Shown here piece after piece: positions 43,981 to 53,176 of a stretch of 64,000 nucleotides of DNA (its first letter is position 1; every line of letters begins with the position of its first letter). The DNA is taken from positions 124,001 through 188,000 of the forward strand of contig NZ_JAEQ01000003.1 of the NCBI RefSeq assembly GCF_000518985.1, written 5' to 3'. This DNA is from Chelativorans sp. J32. Lineage in GTDB: Bacteria; Pseudomonadota; Alphaproteobacteria; Rhizobiales; Rhizobiaceae. The notes under the pieces were generated by a model. It searched no databases, was not told the origin of the DNA, and saw nothing but the letters and a program-made list of their open reading frames with translations. The translations under genes and the position numbers were made by a program.

Positions 43981-44751
43981 ATGCAGATGTACAGAAAAAT
44001 ATCCGTTGCTGAAGATCGTTTCGAAACACCGGATACTGATTCCCCCTTTAATAGAAGCGTTTTCTCGGTTCTTGAGGAAATCGAATACAGGCGTTGTGAA
44101 AAAGGGGAGGACCTCGAGGCGATATATCGTCTTCGATATGAATCCTACCGAAATGCCGGCATGGTGAAAGAAGACGCAGCGAGGACGGTAACCGACCAAT
44201 ATGATGATCTGCCGAATTCATATCGCTTCGGCATCTTCTATCGGGGAAATCTGGTCAGCACTCTGCGGCTACATTATATTGACAGGGCCAATCCTACGGG
44301 GCCTAGCAACACCGTTTTCAACGATATCCTCGAGCCTCGGATCAATGCCGGCGAAAGCTTCATCGATCCCAGCCGCTTTGCCGCCGATGGCGAGTGGTCC
44401 CGCACATTGAGGGTGCTTCCCTACGTTACGCTTCGCCTTGCGGTCGTCGCCTGCAAATATTTCGATCCCACTTGCTGCCTGACGGCGATCAAGGAGGAGC
44501 ATTCAGCCTTTTATCACAAGGTGTTCAGGTCTGTTCCGACGACCGGCCCGCGCGAGTATCCCGGCCTCACCGTGCCGGTGCATCTGCTCGAATCCAATTG
44601 CGACAGGAACCTGGACAACATCATCAGCCAGTATCCCTTCTTCCGCTCCACGGCATTCGAGCAGCGGATGCTCTTTGAGCAGCCGGGGCGGGGCGAAGTC
44701 GGCCCTCTTACGGTGTTGCCGACGGCGAAGTATCTGAAGAACGCGGCCTAA
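43981..44751 (+). CDS. FeeM/LuxI-fold N-acyl transferase
   Basis: A 256-residue cytoplasmic GNAT-fold protein like N-acyl amino acid synthases and acyl-homoserine-lactone synthases. Family-type elements are the N-terminal IYRLRYESYRNAGMV with its conserved arginine, DQYDDLPNSYRFGIFYRGNLVSTLRL, and ESFIDPSRFAAD, the place of the LuxI E-x-SR motif. The gene starts at ATG 43981 with GGGGG five bases before it; an ATG at 43969 is also possible. Products may be fatty N-acyl amino acids (lipid precursors or signals). It follows the GGDEF-EAL gene after 124 bp. I see no LuxR receptor. Confidence 0.8.
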   Translation: MQMYRKISVAEDRFETPDTDSPFNRSVFSVLEEIEYRRCEKGEDLEAIYRLRYESYRNAGMVKEDAARTVTDQYDDLPNSYRFGIFYRGNLVSTLRLHYIDRANPTGPSNTVFNDILEPRINAGESFIDPSRFAADGEWSRTLRVLPYVTLRLAVVACKYFDPTCCLTAIKEEHSAFYHKVFRSVPTTGPREYPGLTVPVHLLESNCDRNLDNIISQYPFFRSTAFEQRMLFEQPGRGEVGPLTVLPTAKYLKNAA

Positions 44752-44824
44752 TCGCCACCGTTTTTGAACATAATGAAGCAAAGATGGTTGATTGGCAGCG
44801 TTCAACCATTCACGGGTTTAAACC

Positions 44825-44980
44825 ATGCAAACGACAGTGCTCGGAATTTCCCTCGCACCACTGGTTTCATTGATTGCGGGCATTCTCATCCTGATCATGC
44901 CGCGGCTGCTGAACTATATCGTTGCCATCTATCTTATTCTTATCGGCCTTCTCGGCCTTTTCCCGCAACTTGCAAGCTGA
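44825..44980 (+). CDS. DUF3096-like tiny membrane protein, 51 aa
   Basis: A 51-residue protein almost entirely hydrophobic. Residues about 9-26 and 30-48 form two membrane helices around the motif IMPRLLNYIVAIYLI. This pattern matches the DUF3096 family of small inner-membrane proteins of unknown function. It is short enough to be missed by gene finders. It lies alone between the acyltransferase and oxidase subunit IV genes; no strong Shine-Dalgarno is visible before the ATG (AAACC precedes it). Confidence 0.75.
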   Translation: MQTTVLGISLAPLVSLIAGILILIMPRLLNYIVAIYLILIGLLGLFPQLAS

Positions 44981-45150
44981 GTTCTTCCATCCAGCTGGGA
45001 TGACAGGCTAAAAGTCTCGGCTCGGGGGGCGGGAGCTTTACGCAATCTGCGGGTATCTCTGTAATGGCGCGGGCTGCGGCTATGCGCACCTTGCCCTCTT
45101 GCATCCTTTTCGCTATTCCCCTTCGCAGTCTTTTTCCAAGGGGTTTTGCA

Positions 45151-45378
45151 ATGGCACATGATACGCCGGACCTGCCGGCCGAAATGGGTGCGGAAATGGA
45201 TTACGCCGAGCATGAGCGCACCTATTCTCTGTTTCTGACCATCTCGAAATACACCGGCCTTGTTGTGGCAGCTGTGTTGATTGCGATGGCTTTCGGCTTC
45301 TTTACTCCTGCCGGCTTCATTTCCAGCACCATTCTTTTCATCCTCATCTGCGCGGTCGGCGCCTGGATCCTGCGGTAA
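45151..45378 (+). CDS. aa3-type cytochrome c oxidase subunit IV
   Basis: A 75-residue single- to double-spanning inner-membrane protein. The N-terminal YAEHERTYSLFLTISKYT is the signature of the bacterial aa3 oxidase subunit IV family (COX4 pro 2), found with Paracoccus-type oxidases. A hydrophobic stretch follows from residue 27 to the end. The gene is next to pntAA, a standing neighbourhood in alphaproteobacteria. AAGGGG lies before the ATG at 45151. Confidence 0.88.
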   Translation: MAHDTPDLPAEMGAEMDYAEHERTYSLFLTISKYTGLVVAAVLIAMAFGFFTPAGFISSTILFILICAVGAWILR

Positions 45379-45424
45379 CCCAACCGTTTCGGCCGGGGGG
45401 ACCGTCTAACAGAAGGAATTGACG

Positions 45425-46744
45425 GTGGGACAGACGATCTTTGTGCCCAGGGAGGCGGACGCGAACGAGCCGCGTGTCGCCGCATCGCCTGATACGGCGA
45501 AGCGACTGAAGGGCCTCGGCTTCGATGTCGTCGTGGAACAAGGGGCGGGGCGCGCCTCGCGCATACCCGACGAAGAGTTCGAGAAAGCCGGCGCCACGCT
45601 TGGAGGCGCGGCGGATGCCGCCAAGGCCGATGTGGTCCTGAAGGTCCGCAGGCCGACCGCTTCCGAGCTCAAATCCTATAAAAAAGGCGCCGTGGTGATT
45701 GCCACCATGGACCCTTATGGCAATGAGGCCGAAGTGGCCGCAATGGCCAATGCGGGCATTTCCGCTTTCGCCATGGAGTTCATGCCGCGGATCACGCGTG
45801 CGCAATCCATGGACGTGCTGTCCAGCCAGGCGAATCTCGCTGGCTATCGCGCAGTGGTCGACGCGGCAGCGGAATATGACCGCGCTCTGCCGATGATGAT
45901 GACCGCAGCCGGTACCGTTCCGGCTGCGAAGGTATTCGTCATGGGCGCGGGCGTCGCCGGGCTGCAGGCGATCGCGACGGCGCGACGCTTGGGGGCCGTG
46001 GTCACGGCTACGGACGTGCGCGCGGCCGCTGGCGAGCAGGTGGCTTCGCTCGGTGCCAAGTTCATCATGACGGACGCGTTGAAGGATGCCTCCGGTCAGG
46101 GTGGCTATGCGCGTGAACTGACCGAGGAGGAGAAGCGTGCGCAGGCCGAACTCGTGGCTGAACACATCTCCAAGCAGGATATCGTGATTACCACGGCGCT
46201 CATTCCGGGCAGGCCCGCTCCGCGGCTTGTGACGGCGGAAATGATCGCTTCCATGCGTCCTGGATCAGTGATCGTGGACCTTGCAGTGGAACGCGGCGGC
46301 AATGTCGAAGGCGCAGTGGCCGGCAAAAGTGTTACCACTGCGAATGGCGTCAAGATTCTCGGGCATCTCAACATGCCGGGGCGCGTGGCTGCTTCCGCTT
46401 CTCTGCTTTATGCGCGAAACCTCTTTGCATTCCTGGAAACGATGGTCGACAAGCAGACCAAGACGCTGTCGATCAATTTCGAGGACGAATTGGTGAAAGC
46501 GACCGTTCTCACCCATGAAGGGGCGGTGGTGCATCCCAACTTCGCGGGCGCTGCCGCTGCTGCACCGAAGCCGTCGCCGGTCGATCCCGAGGTCGTGAAG
46601 GCGGCTCAGGGAACGGAGCCCGGCCTCGAGGTCGCGCCCAAGAAGGCATCGGGCCGCCGCAGCGCCGCCGAAAAACCGGCGGAGGCCGTCAAACCCCGCT
46701 CAACCAGAAAATCGGCCATGCCCAAGACGGGAGGGGATGCCTGA
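45425..46744 (+). CDS. pntAA: NAD(P) transhydrogenase subunit alpha, part 1
   Basis: A 439-residue NAD(H)-binding, cytoplasmic domain I of the proton-translocating transhydrogenase, which makes NADPH from NADH using the proton gradient. Recognisable parts are [13 protein letters not shown] near the N-terminus, the Rossmann loop [18 protein letters not shown] and the RQD-like loop in the [15 protein letters not shown] region. An alanine/lysine-rich tail follows from about 375. GTG at 45425 is chosen because AAGGA is properly spaced; the TTG at 45419 is too close to it. It overlaps pntAB by one base. Confidence 0.95.
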   Translation: MGQTIFVPREADANEPRVAASPDTAKRLKGLGFDVVVEQGAGRASRIPDEEFEKAGATLGGAADAAKADVVLKVRRPTASELKSYKKGAVVIATMDPYGNEAEVAAMANAGISAFAMEFMPRITRAQSMDVLSSQANLAGYRAVVDAAAEYDRALPMMMTAAGTVPAAKVFVMGAGVAGLQAIATARRLGAVVTATDVRAAAGEQVASLGAKFIMTDALKDASGQGGYARELTEEEKRAQAELVAEHISKQDIVITTALIPGRPAPRLVTAEMIASMRPGSVIVDLAVERGGNVEGAVAGKSVTTANGVKILGHLNMPGRVAASASLLYARNLFAFLETMVDKQTKTLSINFEDELVKATVLTHEGAVVHPNFAGAAAAAPKPSPVDPEVVKAAQGTEPGLEVAPKKASGRRSAAEKPAEAVKPRSTRKSAMPKTGGDA

Positions 46745-47169
46745 TGGAGCCGAATGCAATTGAACAAGCGCTCGATCAACTCGAGCGCGCAACGGCGAGC
46801 GTTCGCGCCGCCTTCGAGAACATGCAAGCGGAAAGCGTGGCGGACGCCGCCGGCGCCCTGGCACACGGGGCGACAGGCGGGGCAATCGATCCGTTCATTT
46901 TCCGTTTCGCGATCTTCGTGCTGGCGATCTTCGTCGGCTATTATGTGGTCTGGTCGGTGACACCCGCGCTGCACACGCCGCTGATGTCCGTTACCAACGC
47001 GATCTCTTCGGTCATCGTTGTCGGTGCGCTGCTAGCGGTGGGCATCTCGGCCTCGGGCCTTGCAACAGGATTTGGTTTCGTGGCTCTGGTCCTTGCCTCG
47101 GTGAACATCTTCGGCGGGTTCCTCGTCACCCAGCGCATGCTGGCCATGTACAAGAAGAAGGAAAAGTGA
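46744..47169 (+). CDS. pntAB: NAD(P) transhydrogenase subunit alpha, part 2
   Basis: A 141-residue inner-membrane subunit with three to four transmembrane helices (about 45-135) forming part of the proton channel. Recognised from [39 protein letters not shown] by family context, with the conserved [11 protein letters not shown] segment. Splitting alpha in two genes is normal in alphaproteobacteria. It starts in TGATG, overlapping the pntAA stop. Confidence 0.95.
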   Translation: MEPNAIEQALDQLERATASVRAAFENMQAESVADAAGALAHGATGGAIDPFIFRFAIFVLAIFVGYYVVWSVTPALHTPLMSVTNAISSVIVVGALLAVGISASGLATGFGFVALVLASVNIFGGFLVTQRMLAMYKKKEK

Positions 47170-47170
47170 C

Positions 47171-48568
47171 GTGAGCGCCAATCTCGCCTCTTTCCTTTAT
47201 CTTGTCTCCGGCATTCTCTTCATCCTGGCGCTTCGGGGGCTTTCGCACCCGACCACCAGCCGGCAGGGCAACTTCTACGGCATGCTGGGCATGGCGATTG
47301 CCATCGTCACCACGCTGCTGCTGACCATGCCCACGCCGGGGGGCTTCCTCCTCATCCTGATTGGTCTCGCGATCGGCGGCGGAGCGGGCGCGGTGATCGC
47401 CCGGCGCATCGCCATGACTGCGATGCCGCAGCTTGTCGCCGCCTTCCACAGCCTTGTCGGCCTTGCGGCCGTGATGGTGGCGGCCGCCGCCCTCTACGCG
47501 CCGGAAAGCTTCGGCATTGGCGAACTGGGTGCCATCCATGCCCAGGCTCTGGTCGAGATGTCCCTTGGCGTGGCGATCGGTGCTATCACCTTCACCGGTT
47601 CCGTTATCGCCTTCCTTAAGCTTGATGGGCGGATGTCGGGCAAGCCTATCCTGCTTCCGGGGCGCCATGTCCTCAACGCTGCCATAGGCATTGCGCTCGT
47701 CGTGCTGATCGTGATGCTCGTCATGACCCAGAGCCACACCGTGTTCTGGCTGATCGTGGCCCTGTCGCTGGTGCTTGGCGTGCTCATCATCGTGCCGATC
47801 GGCGGCGCCGACATGCCCGTGGTGGTGTCGATGCTCAACTCCTATTCGGGTTGGGCCGCGGCCGGCATTGGCTTCACGCTCGGCAATCTGGCCCTCATCA
47901 TCACCGGCGCGCTGGTCGGCTCTTCGGGTGCGATCCTGTCCTATATCATGTGTAAGGGCATGAACCGCTCCTTCATCTCTGTCATTCTCGGCGGCTTTGG
48001 CGGCGAGACGGCGGCAGCGGTCGATGATGGCATCGAGCGCACCGTGAAGCAGGGCTCGGCCGACGATGCGGCCTATCTGATGATGAACGCGCAGAAGGTC
48101 ATCATCGTGCCGGGTTATGGCATGGCGGTCGCCCAGGCGCAGCATGCACTGCGCGAAATGGCCGACAAGCTCAAGGCCAATGGCGTCGAGGTGAAATATG
48201 CCATTCACCCGGTGGCTGGCCGCATGCCCGGGCACATGAACGTGCTGTTGGCCGAGGCGAATGTGCCCTATGACGAGGTGTTCGAGCTGGAGGATATCAA
48301 CTCCGAGTTCGCCCAAGCGGACGTCGCTTATGTCATCGGTGCGAATGACGTGACCAACCCGGCCGCGCGCGACGACAAGTCTTCGCCGATCTACGGCATG
48401 CCCATCCTTGATGTGGACAAGGCACGGACCTGCCTCTTTGTGAAGCGCTCGCTAGGCTCCGGCTATGCCGGCATCGACAATACGCTGTTCTACAAGGACG
48501 GCACGATGATGCTGCTCGGCGATGCCAAGAAAATGACCGAGGACATCGTCAAGGCGATGGACCACTAG
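47171..48568 (+). CDS. pntB: NAD(P) transhydrogenase subunit beta
   Basis: A 465-residue subunit. The first about 270 residues contain eight to nine membrane helices; the C-terminal about 180 residues form NADP(H)-binding domain III with VPGYGMAVAQAQHALREM and HPVAGRMPGHMNVLLAEA. GADMPVVVSMLNSYSGWAA is the characteristic membrane loop. It starts with GTG one base after pntAB and is followed by a terminator. Confidence 0.96.
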   Translation: MSANLASFLYLVSGILFILALRGLSHPTTSRQGNFYGMLGMAIAIVTTLLLTMPTPGGFLLILIGLAIGGGAGAVIARRIAMTAMPQLVAAFHSLVGLAAVMVAAAALYAPESFGIGELGAIHAQALVEMSLGVAIGAITFTGSVIAFLKLDGRMSGKPILLPGRHVLNAAIGIALVVLIVMLVMTQSHTVFWLIVALSLVLGVLIIVPIGGADMPVVVSMLNSYSGWAAAGIGFTLGNLALIITGALVGSSGAILSYIMCKGMNRSFISVILGGFGGETAAAVDDGIERTVKQGSADDAAYLMMNAQKVIIVPGYGMAVAQAQHALREMADKLKANGVEVKYAIHPVAGRMPGHMNVLLAEANVPYDEVFELEDINSEFAQADVAYVIGANDVTNPAARDDKSSPIYGMPILDVDKARTCLFVKRSLGSGYAGIDNTLFYKDGTMMLLGDAKKMTEDIVKAMDH

Positions 48569-48613
48569 GTGATGCGATAAGCACCGCAGCCTAGGTGGAA
48601 GTCATGCACCGAG

Positions 48614-48637
48614 AGCCCGGCCGTTGTGCCGGGCTTT
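48614..48637 (+). terminator. Rho-independent terminator after pntB
   Basis: AGCCCGGC pairs with GCCGGGCT around a CGTTGT loop, followed by TTTCGCATTTC. It lies 45 bp after the pntB stop and before the next gene's ribosome binding site. The T-run is short. Confidence 0.85.
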
Positions 48638-48698
48638 CGCATTTCTAGCCGCCTCGTCTCGCCGCCCTACATATCTCGACGAGCGAGAGGAGGCGGAG

Positions 48699-48938
48699 AT
48701 GATCGTCATATGGCTAGGCGCGCTGCTTGTCATTCTCGGCCTGTTGCAAATGGCCTACTCCACATTGTGGACCGGAAGGCTGAGCGATCCGCCGCGATCA
48801 CGCCAAGGTACCCGTGACAGCACCTTAGAGCCGCCGCGACAGGACCTGCGATTCCTCGGGCTGGCAAGCAATTGGCCTGGCATAGTCCTGTTCGTGCTCG
48901 GGCTTTTGCTTCTCCTGTCGGGCGGTGCGTTCATATAG
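48699..48938 (+). CDS. Small two-helix membrane protein
   Basis: A 79-residue protein with hydrophobic segments at about 2-22 and 58-78 and a proline/arginine-rich middle (TGRLSDPPRSRQG). AGGAGGCGGAG precedes the ATG at 48699. It would sit in the inner membrane with a short soluble loop. The family is not recognised and its function is unknown. Confidence 0.7.
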   Translation: MIVIWLGALLVILGLLQMAYSTLWTGRLSDPPRSRQGTRDSTLEPPRQDLRFLGLASNWPGIVLFVLGLLLLLSGGAFI

Positions 48939-48963
48939 CCGGAGCGGCAGCGGAGAGTTTGGC

Positions 48964-49452
48964 TTATAATGCCGAGCGCAGCTGGAACTCGCTGACGCCG
49001 ACTGCCACGTTGAGGCCTGTCTGCGCCTGAAGGCTGACAGGCTGGAGGATCAGATTCTTGTTGGTCTGGCTCACCAGTATGTTTGCGCCACCGCCGATAC
49101 CTGCCGTTATCTCTGCGCTCGGGCCAACATAGTTATCGGCAAGAGATCCGGGTACATAGGGGTTTGTGGCGGTAGGAGCCATGACGACCCAGCGCATCAC
49201 GCGTTCGCCGGTAACACCTGCCTCAAGCCCGAATTTCCTGACTACGCCTATATAGGTCTCGGGCGGCCTGGTGGAATCCGCGGGCTTAAACGTGCAGGAG
49301 AGGTCCTTCGAGGTTACAAACCCGATATCGGCGCCGCCCTGGATGATGCAATCAAGCGTGCCAAGCTCCGTTCGCTGCTGCGCAGCTGCCGGCAGGGTGG
49401 CAGAAGACAGGACGAGTGCCGCTCCAATTGCGGCAATCACGCTCCCTTTCAT
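48964..49452 (-). CDS. DUF992-family secreted protein
   Basis: A 162-residue protein with a Sec signal peptide (MKGSVIAAIGAALVLSSATLPAAAQQ). The mature part shows the DUF992 pattern: LGTLDC, then CTFKP, ETYIGVVRKFGLEAGVT and a C-terminal LILQPVSLQAQTGLNVAVGV. Its glycine-rich beta-strand repeats suggest a small periplasmic or surface beta-structure. AAGGAG lies well placed before the ATG at 49452. The family is common in rhizobia but its role is unknown. Confidence 0.85.
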   Translation of the reverse strand: MKGSVIAAIGAALVLSSATLPAAAQQRTELGTLDCIIQGGADIGFVTSKDLSCTFKPADSTRPPETYIGVVRKFGLEAGVTGERVMRWVVMAPTATNPYVPGSLADNYVGPSAEITAGIGGGANILVSQTNKNLILQPVSLQAQTGLNVAVGVSEFQLRSAL

Positions 49453-49525
49453 GATTGAAACTCCTTTCCGTTGCCGTCGTAAAACAGCAGCGGACAAGTG
49501 ATGGTTCCAACCTAGAAAGTGGTAC

Positions 49526-50401
49526 TCACGTCCGGGATGCGGTTGCTGCACCACCTGCGCCGCGGGTTCTTGAAACGCCGTCGCGAGCCGGTCCGTAATT
49601 CGCGTCAAGGCTCAGTGCGCGTGCGTAGGAGCGCGCGGCCTTATCCATTTCGCCACGCTTTTCATAAACGAGCGCCTGGTTCGCCCAGCTCTCCGCCAGA
49701 TTTTCGTTCAGGCGGATCGCGGTGTTGAAATCCGAAAACGCGTTCTCGTCATCGCCCAGGGCAAGATAGGAAAGACCCCGGCCGTTGTAGCCATAAGGCT
49801 GATCGGGCGCGAGCGAGACGGCTTTGGCGAAGTCCTCGATCGCATATTGATGCTGGCCGCTTGCCTGATAGAGCAGGCCGCGGCGGTGATAGGCACGAGG
49901 GTCGGTGGTGTCGAGCTGGATCGCCCGCTCAAAATCCTGGAAGGCTTCGCTGGAGCGCCCGGCGAGACGGTAAAGTTCACCGCGGCCAATATAGGCGACG
50001 TCGTAATTGGGGTTCAGCGTGATCGCCTGGTTGTAATCCGCAAGCGCCTTCTGCTGGTCATTCATGTACCGGTAGATGAGTGCGCGGTTTGCATAGGCCC
50101 GGTAGGAACGCGGATCCAATTGTATCGCCTGGTCGAAATCTTTCAGTGCTTCGCGATAATTGCCGGCCCGGCCATAGGCAGAACCGCGGATATTATAGGC
50201 CTCGGGGTCGTTCGGCGTCCGCTGAATGACGGCGCTGAGGGACGCGATGTTCTCCTGCGATCCCTGTGCCGTATCGATGCGAGACAGGTCTGTCACGGGG
50301 TCGGTGGTGTTGCAGGCTGCCAGGGTCATCATTGCGAAGAGTGCCAGTGCGGTTCGCACTCGGGAATGGTTTGCATTCTCTGCGATTACTCCATCAGCCA
50401 T
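49526..50401 (-). CDS. TPR-repeat lipoprotein
   Basis: A 291-residue envelope protein. The signal sequence ends in LAAC, with C30 as the lipidated cysteine. At least six tetratricopeptide repeats cover residues about 55-275, with units such as NIRGSAYGRAGNYREALKDF, AYANRALIYRYMNDQQKALA and AYIGRGELYRLAGRSSEAFQ. Such proteins act as scaffolds, for example NlpI. The ATG at 50401 has AAGGACGGG upstream. It lies downstream of rpsU but after its terminator, so it is probably a separate transcript. Confidence 0.88.
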   Translation of the reverse strand: MADGVIAENANHSRVRTALALFAMMTLAACNTTDPVTDLSRIDTAQGSQENIASLSAVIQRTPNDPEAYNIRGSAYGRAGNYREALKDFDQAIQLDPRSYRAYANRALIYRYMNDQQKALADYNQAITLNPNYDVAYIGRGELYRLAGRSSEAFQDFERAIQLDTTDPRAYHRRGLLYQASGQHQYAIEDFAKAVSLAPDQPYGYNGRGLSYLALGDDENAFSDFNTAIRLNENLAESWANQALVYEKRGEMDKAARSYARALSLDANYGPARDGVSRTRGAGGAATASRT

Positions 50402-50462
50402 CAACTGCCCGTCCTTTCGCATTTGCCGCATCTGACGGCGCATATTAACCAGTGCGCCGCAA

Positions 50463-50499
50463 TAAAAAAGGTGGCTGCGATTCGAGATCGCGCCACCTT
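50463..50499 (-). terminator. Rho-independent terminator after rpsU
   Basis: Read on the minus strand, AAGGTGGC pairs with GCCACCTT, enclosing a smaller GCGAT/ATCGC hairpin, followed by TTTTTTATT. It lies just after the S21 gene and before the TPR lipoprotein gene. Confidence 0.9.
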
Positions 50500-50534
50500 A
50501 ATTTAAATCGTGGAAACGGACAAAAAATAGGCGC

Positions 50535-50762
50535 TCAGCGCGCCGCTGCCCGGCCGCCAACAATGCCTTCACGCTGGGCGCGTTTACGCGCCAGCTTGCG
50601 TGCGCGGCGCACAGCCTCGGCCTTTTCGCGAGCGCGCTTTTCCGACGGCTTCTCGTAATGTCCGCGCATCTTCATCTCACGGAAAATGCCTTCGCGCTGC
50701 ATCTTTTTCTTCAGCGCGCGGAGCGCCTGATCAACATTGTTGTCGCGGACGAGTACCTGCAC
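50535..50762 (-). CDS. rpsU: 30S ribosomal protein S21
   Basis: A 75-residue basic protein of the small ribosomal subunit that helps start-codon selection. It starts [20 protein letters not shown] and contains [20 protein letters not shown], both typical of alphaproteobacterial S21. The start codon is GTG with AGGAA seven bases upstream. A strong terminator follows it. Confidence 0.97.
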   Translation of the reverse strand: MQVLVRDNNVDQALRALKKKMQREGIFREMKMRGHYEKPSEKRAREKAEAVRRARKLARKRAQREGIVGGRAAAR

Positions 50763-50910
50763 CTGGGTTTCCTGTCAAAGCGTTGATGATGGCAGCCTTG
50801 AGCCCTTGTCGCTCAACAGCCGATCCCCCGCGACGGACTTCCCTTCGCAGGATTGCGCGCTGATATCAGAAACTATGGCCTTTGTCGAGAGGCACGTGCC
50901 GTACCGTCCG

Positions 50911-51669
50911 TCAGGTTCGATTTATCGAAACGCCACCATCCGCCAGCAGGGCAGAACCGGTGACAAAACTTGCCGCGTCTGAGGCGAGGAAGAGAGCCGC
51001 GCGAGCGATCTCTTCCGGTCTCGCCACGCGTTTCAGCGCATGCAAACCCTCCACGAAAGCCCATTCCTCAGGAGTTTTGAAGGTAGCCGCGGGAGTATCC
51101 GTGCCGCCCGGCAGAAGCGCGTTCACTCGGATTCCCTTTGCTCCGAATTCTGCGGCAAGTGCCTGGGTGAGACCAACCAAGCCGGCTTTGGATGCGGCAT
51201 AGGCCGACATGCCCGGCATGCCTATCGTGTTTCCGACGAAGCTGGAGGTGAAGACCAGTGTGCCTCCTCCTCGATCCAGCATCGCGGGTATCTGGTATTT
51301 TGCTGCAAGGAAGGCCGCGGTGAGATTGGTCGTCAGCGTGTCTTCCCAATCGCTCTGCTCAAGCTCCGGCAGAGGGGCCATGCGGCCGACCGTGCCGGCA
51401 TTGTTGAAGGCGATGTCGAGCCCGCCGAACCGGGAGATGGCGCAGTCCACCAAAGCCTTTGCTTCTGCTTCTGCGCGTAGGTTGCCGGGAAAGGCCTCGG
51501 CCTCGCCGCCGCTTTGCCGGATCTCGACTACAAGATCCTCAAGTTCCTTTGCTCGACGTGCGCTTGCTACAACTCGCGCGCCATGTTCCGCGAATAATTT
51601 TGCTGCGGCCCGGCCGATACCCGAGCTTGCGCCGGTGACGATCGCCACCTTGCCGGAGAGTGAGAACAT
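50911..51669 (-). CDS. Short-chain dehydrogenase/reductase (SDR)
   Basis: A 252-residue cytoplasmic oxidoreductase. The nucleotide-binding motif is TGASSGIG (residues about 12-19), the NNAG motif lies near 88, and the catalytic set S-Y-K appears as SSFVGN and YAASKAGL. The C-terminus (ALLADGGVSINRT) is standard. I chose the ATG at 51669 because AAGGA sits eight bases upstream. It may act on a sugar, steroid or 3-oxoacyl substrate; there is no operon context to decide. Confidence 0.92.
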   Translation of the reverse strand: MFSLSGKVAIVTGASSGIGRAAAKLFAEHGARVVASARRAKELEDLVVEIRQSGGEAEAFPGNLRAEAEAKALVDCAISRFGGLDIAFNNAGTVGRMAPLPELEQSDWEDTLTTNLTAAFLAAKYQIPAMLDRGGGTLVFTSSFVGNTIGMPGMSAYAASKAGLVGLTQALAAEFGAKGIRVNALLPGGTDTPAATFKTPEEWAFVEGLHALKRVARPEEIARAALFLASDAASFVTGSALLADGGVSINRT

Positions 51670-51925
51670 CGCTGTCATCCTTTCGATTTCAAGCCGCCCG
51701 TGCAGGGCATGACGGTTTGTTCTCAAAAGGAAGCTGCCCCGGCCACCCGAAACCTGACGAATGCTTCGATACAGGGGCGGCGGCTCTGTCGCGGTCCGGC
51801 GGGGCGCTTCTCGCGCCGCTGCGTGACCTCTTGCGACAAGAATGTCGGGTGCGACGAAAGACGGTGGGGGAGATCGGAACCGGCGCCTCCATCCGGCGTT
51901 TTCCTCGCACAGAAGGAGCCGAACC

Positions 51926-52234
51926 ATGCTTCCCGATAAACGTAAACCTGATGAGCAGCCTGGGCCGAAAGACCTGGAAGAGGAGCTGGAAACGGGGCTG
52001 GAGGATACTTTCCCCGCCAGTGATCCTGTCTCCGCCGCGCAGACCACGCGAACCGGCGCGCCGAGCGAGGCCGCGAAGCCGAAGAGCAGTCAGAACGTGG
52101 ACGAGGACGCGTGCGAAAAGGACGAGGAACTCGAGAAGGCGTTGGAGGATACGTTTCCCGCGAGCGATCCGCCCTCCATAACATCAAGCACCGTTGCCGG
52201 CGGTCCGAAGAAAGCGAAAGCTAAATCTTCCTGA
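51926..52234 (+). CDS. Acidic protein with duplicated DTFPASDP motif
   Basis: A 102-residue hydrophilic protein. LEDTFPASDP occurs twice, at residues 25-34 and 73-82, each preceded by an acidic stretch (LEEELETG and KDEELEKA) and followed by a serine/threonine-rich tail; the second is followed by a lysine-rich end. The rest looks disordered. GAAGGAG lies eight bases before the ATG. The motif appears to be an internal duplication and is common in small proteins of this order, but no function is known to me. Confidence 0.78.
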   Translation: MLPDKRKPDEQPGPKDLEEELETGLEDTFPASDPVSAAQTTRTGAPSEAAKPKSSQNVDEDACEKDEELEKALEDTFPASDPPSITSSTVAGGPKKAKAKSS

Positions 52235-52238
52235 TGGC

Positions 52239-53015
52239 TTAGATGGCCAGGATGCCGCCATCGGCTGCCAAGGCCTGGCCGGTCATGAAGCTGTTGTTGG
52301 GGTTGGCGGCGAAGAGAATTACCTCCGCCACCTCCTCGATCTCCGCAAGCCGCCTCATGGGAACGCCGCGTGTGAGGCCCGCCTCCGCGCGGCTCGCCTT
52401 TGCTTGAGTCATCGCGAGGACGCCTGTCACCATTTCCGTGCGGGCATAGGATGGGCAAACCGCGTTGATCCGGATTCCACGAGTTGCGTATTCGGCGGCA
52501 GCGGTGCGCGTAAGACCAATGACGCCGTGCTTGGCCGCCGAATATATGGCCAGGCGTGGCGCGCCGGTGAGTCCGGCCACGGAAGCGACATTGACGATGG
52601 CAGCCCGGCGCTTTTCCCGGCGATATTGCCTTTCCATCAATGGCAGCTGGTGCTTCATTGCGTAGAAGATGCCGAGGAGATCGACGTCGATGACGCGGCG
52701 CGCCTCATCCGACGGGATGAGGTGTAGCTTCACGAAGGCTTGCGCGATTCCGGCATTGTTGATGGCGACATCGAGACCGCCGAAGCGTTCTTCCGCCAAT
52801 GCGACGAGCCTTTCGGAAAGCTCCTCCTCGGCAACGTCGCCTGCGAGGAATGCAGTCTCGGTATCGAGTGAGCACGCAAGTTCCGCGAGCGGTTCTTCGC
52901 GCAGATCGGAGAGCACGAGGCGCGCGCCTTCGGTCGCCAATCTTTCCGCCAAACATCTTCCGAAACCGCCGGCGGCGCCAGTCAGTAGCACCGTCAGCCC
53001 TCTAAATGCCGCCAT
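52239..53015 (-). CDS. Short-chain dehydrogenase/reductase (SDR)
   Basis: A 258-residue oxidoreductase with TGAAGGFG (residues about 12-19), NNAG near 86, the active serine in NVASVAGLTG, and Y-x3-K in YSAAKHGV. It ends ALAADGGILAI. I chose the ATG at 53015 after GAGAGG; the open frame runs upstream to 53078. It ends four bases from the convergent DTFPASDP gene. Substrate not determined. Confidence 0.92.
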   Translation of the reverse strand: MAAFRGLTVLLTGAAGGFGRCLAERLATEGARLVLSDLREEPLAELACSLDTETAFLAGDVAEEELSERLVALAEERFGGLDVAINNAGIAQAFVKLHLIPSDEARRVIDVDLLGIFYAMKHQLPLMERQYRREKRRAAIVNVASVAGLTGAPRLAIYSAAKHGVIGLTRTAAAEYATRGIRINAVCPSYARTEMVTGVLAMTQAKASRAEAGLTRGVPMRRLAEIEEVAEVILFAANPNNSFMTGQALAADGGILAI

Positions 53016-53176
53016 GCAACCTCTCGTCCAATCAACCTCCACGCCATGGAGCGCGGATCTTGCTGTTTTTATCCCCAAGGAGTTGGTGCGGCACCAGACT
53101 CGTCCCCGCGCGTCTTTTCACGGTTTGAGGCAGTGTCGTCAAGCGATTGCGGAATGGAAGAAGGTCGCAGTGTGGA

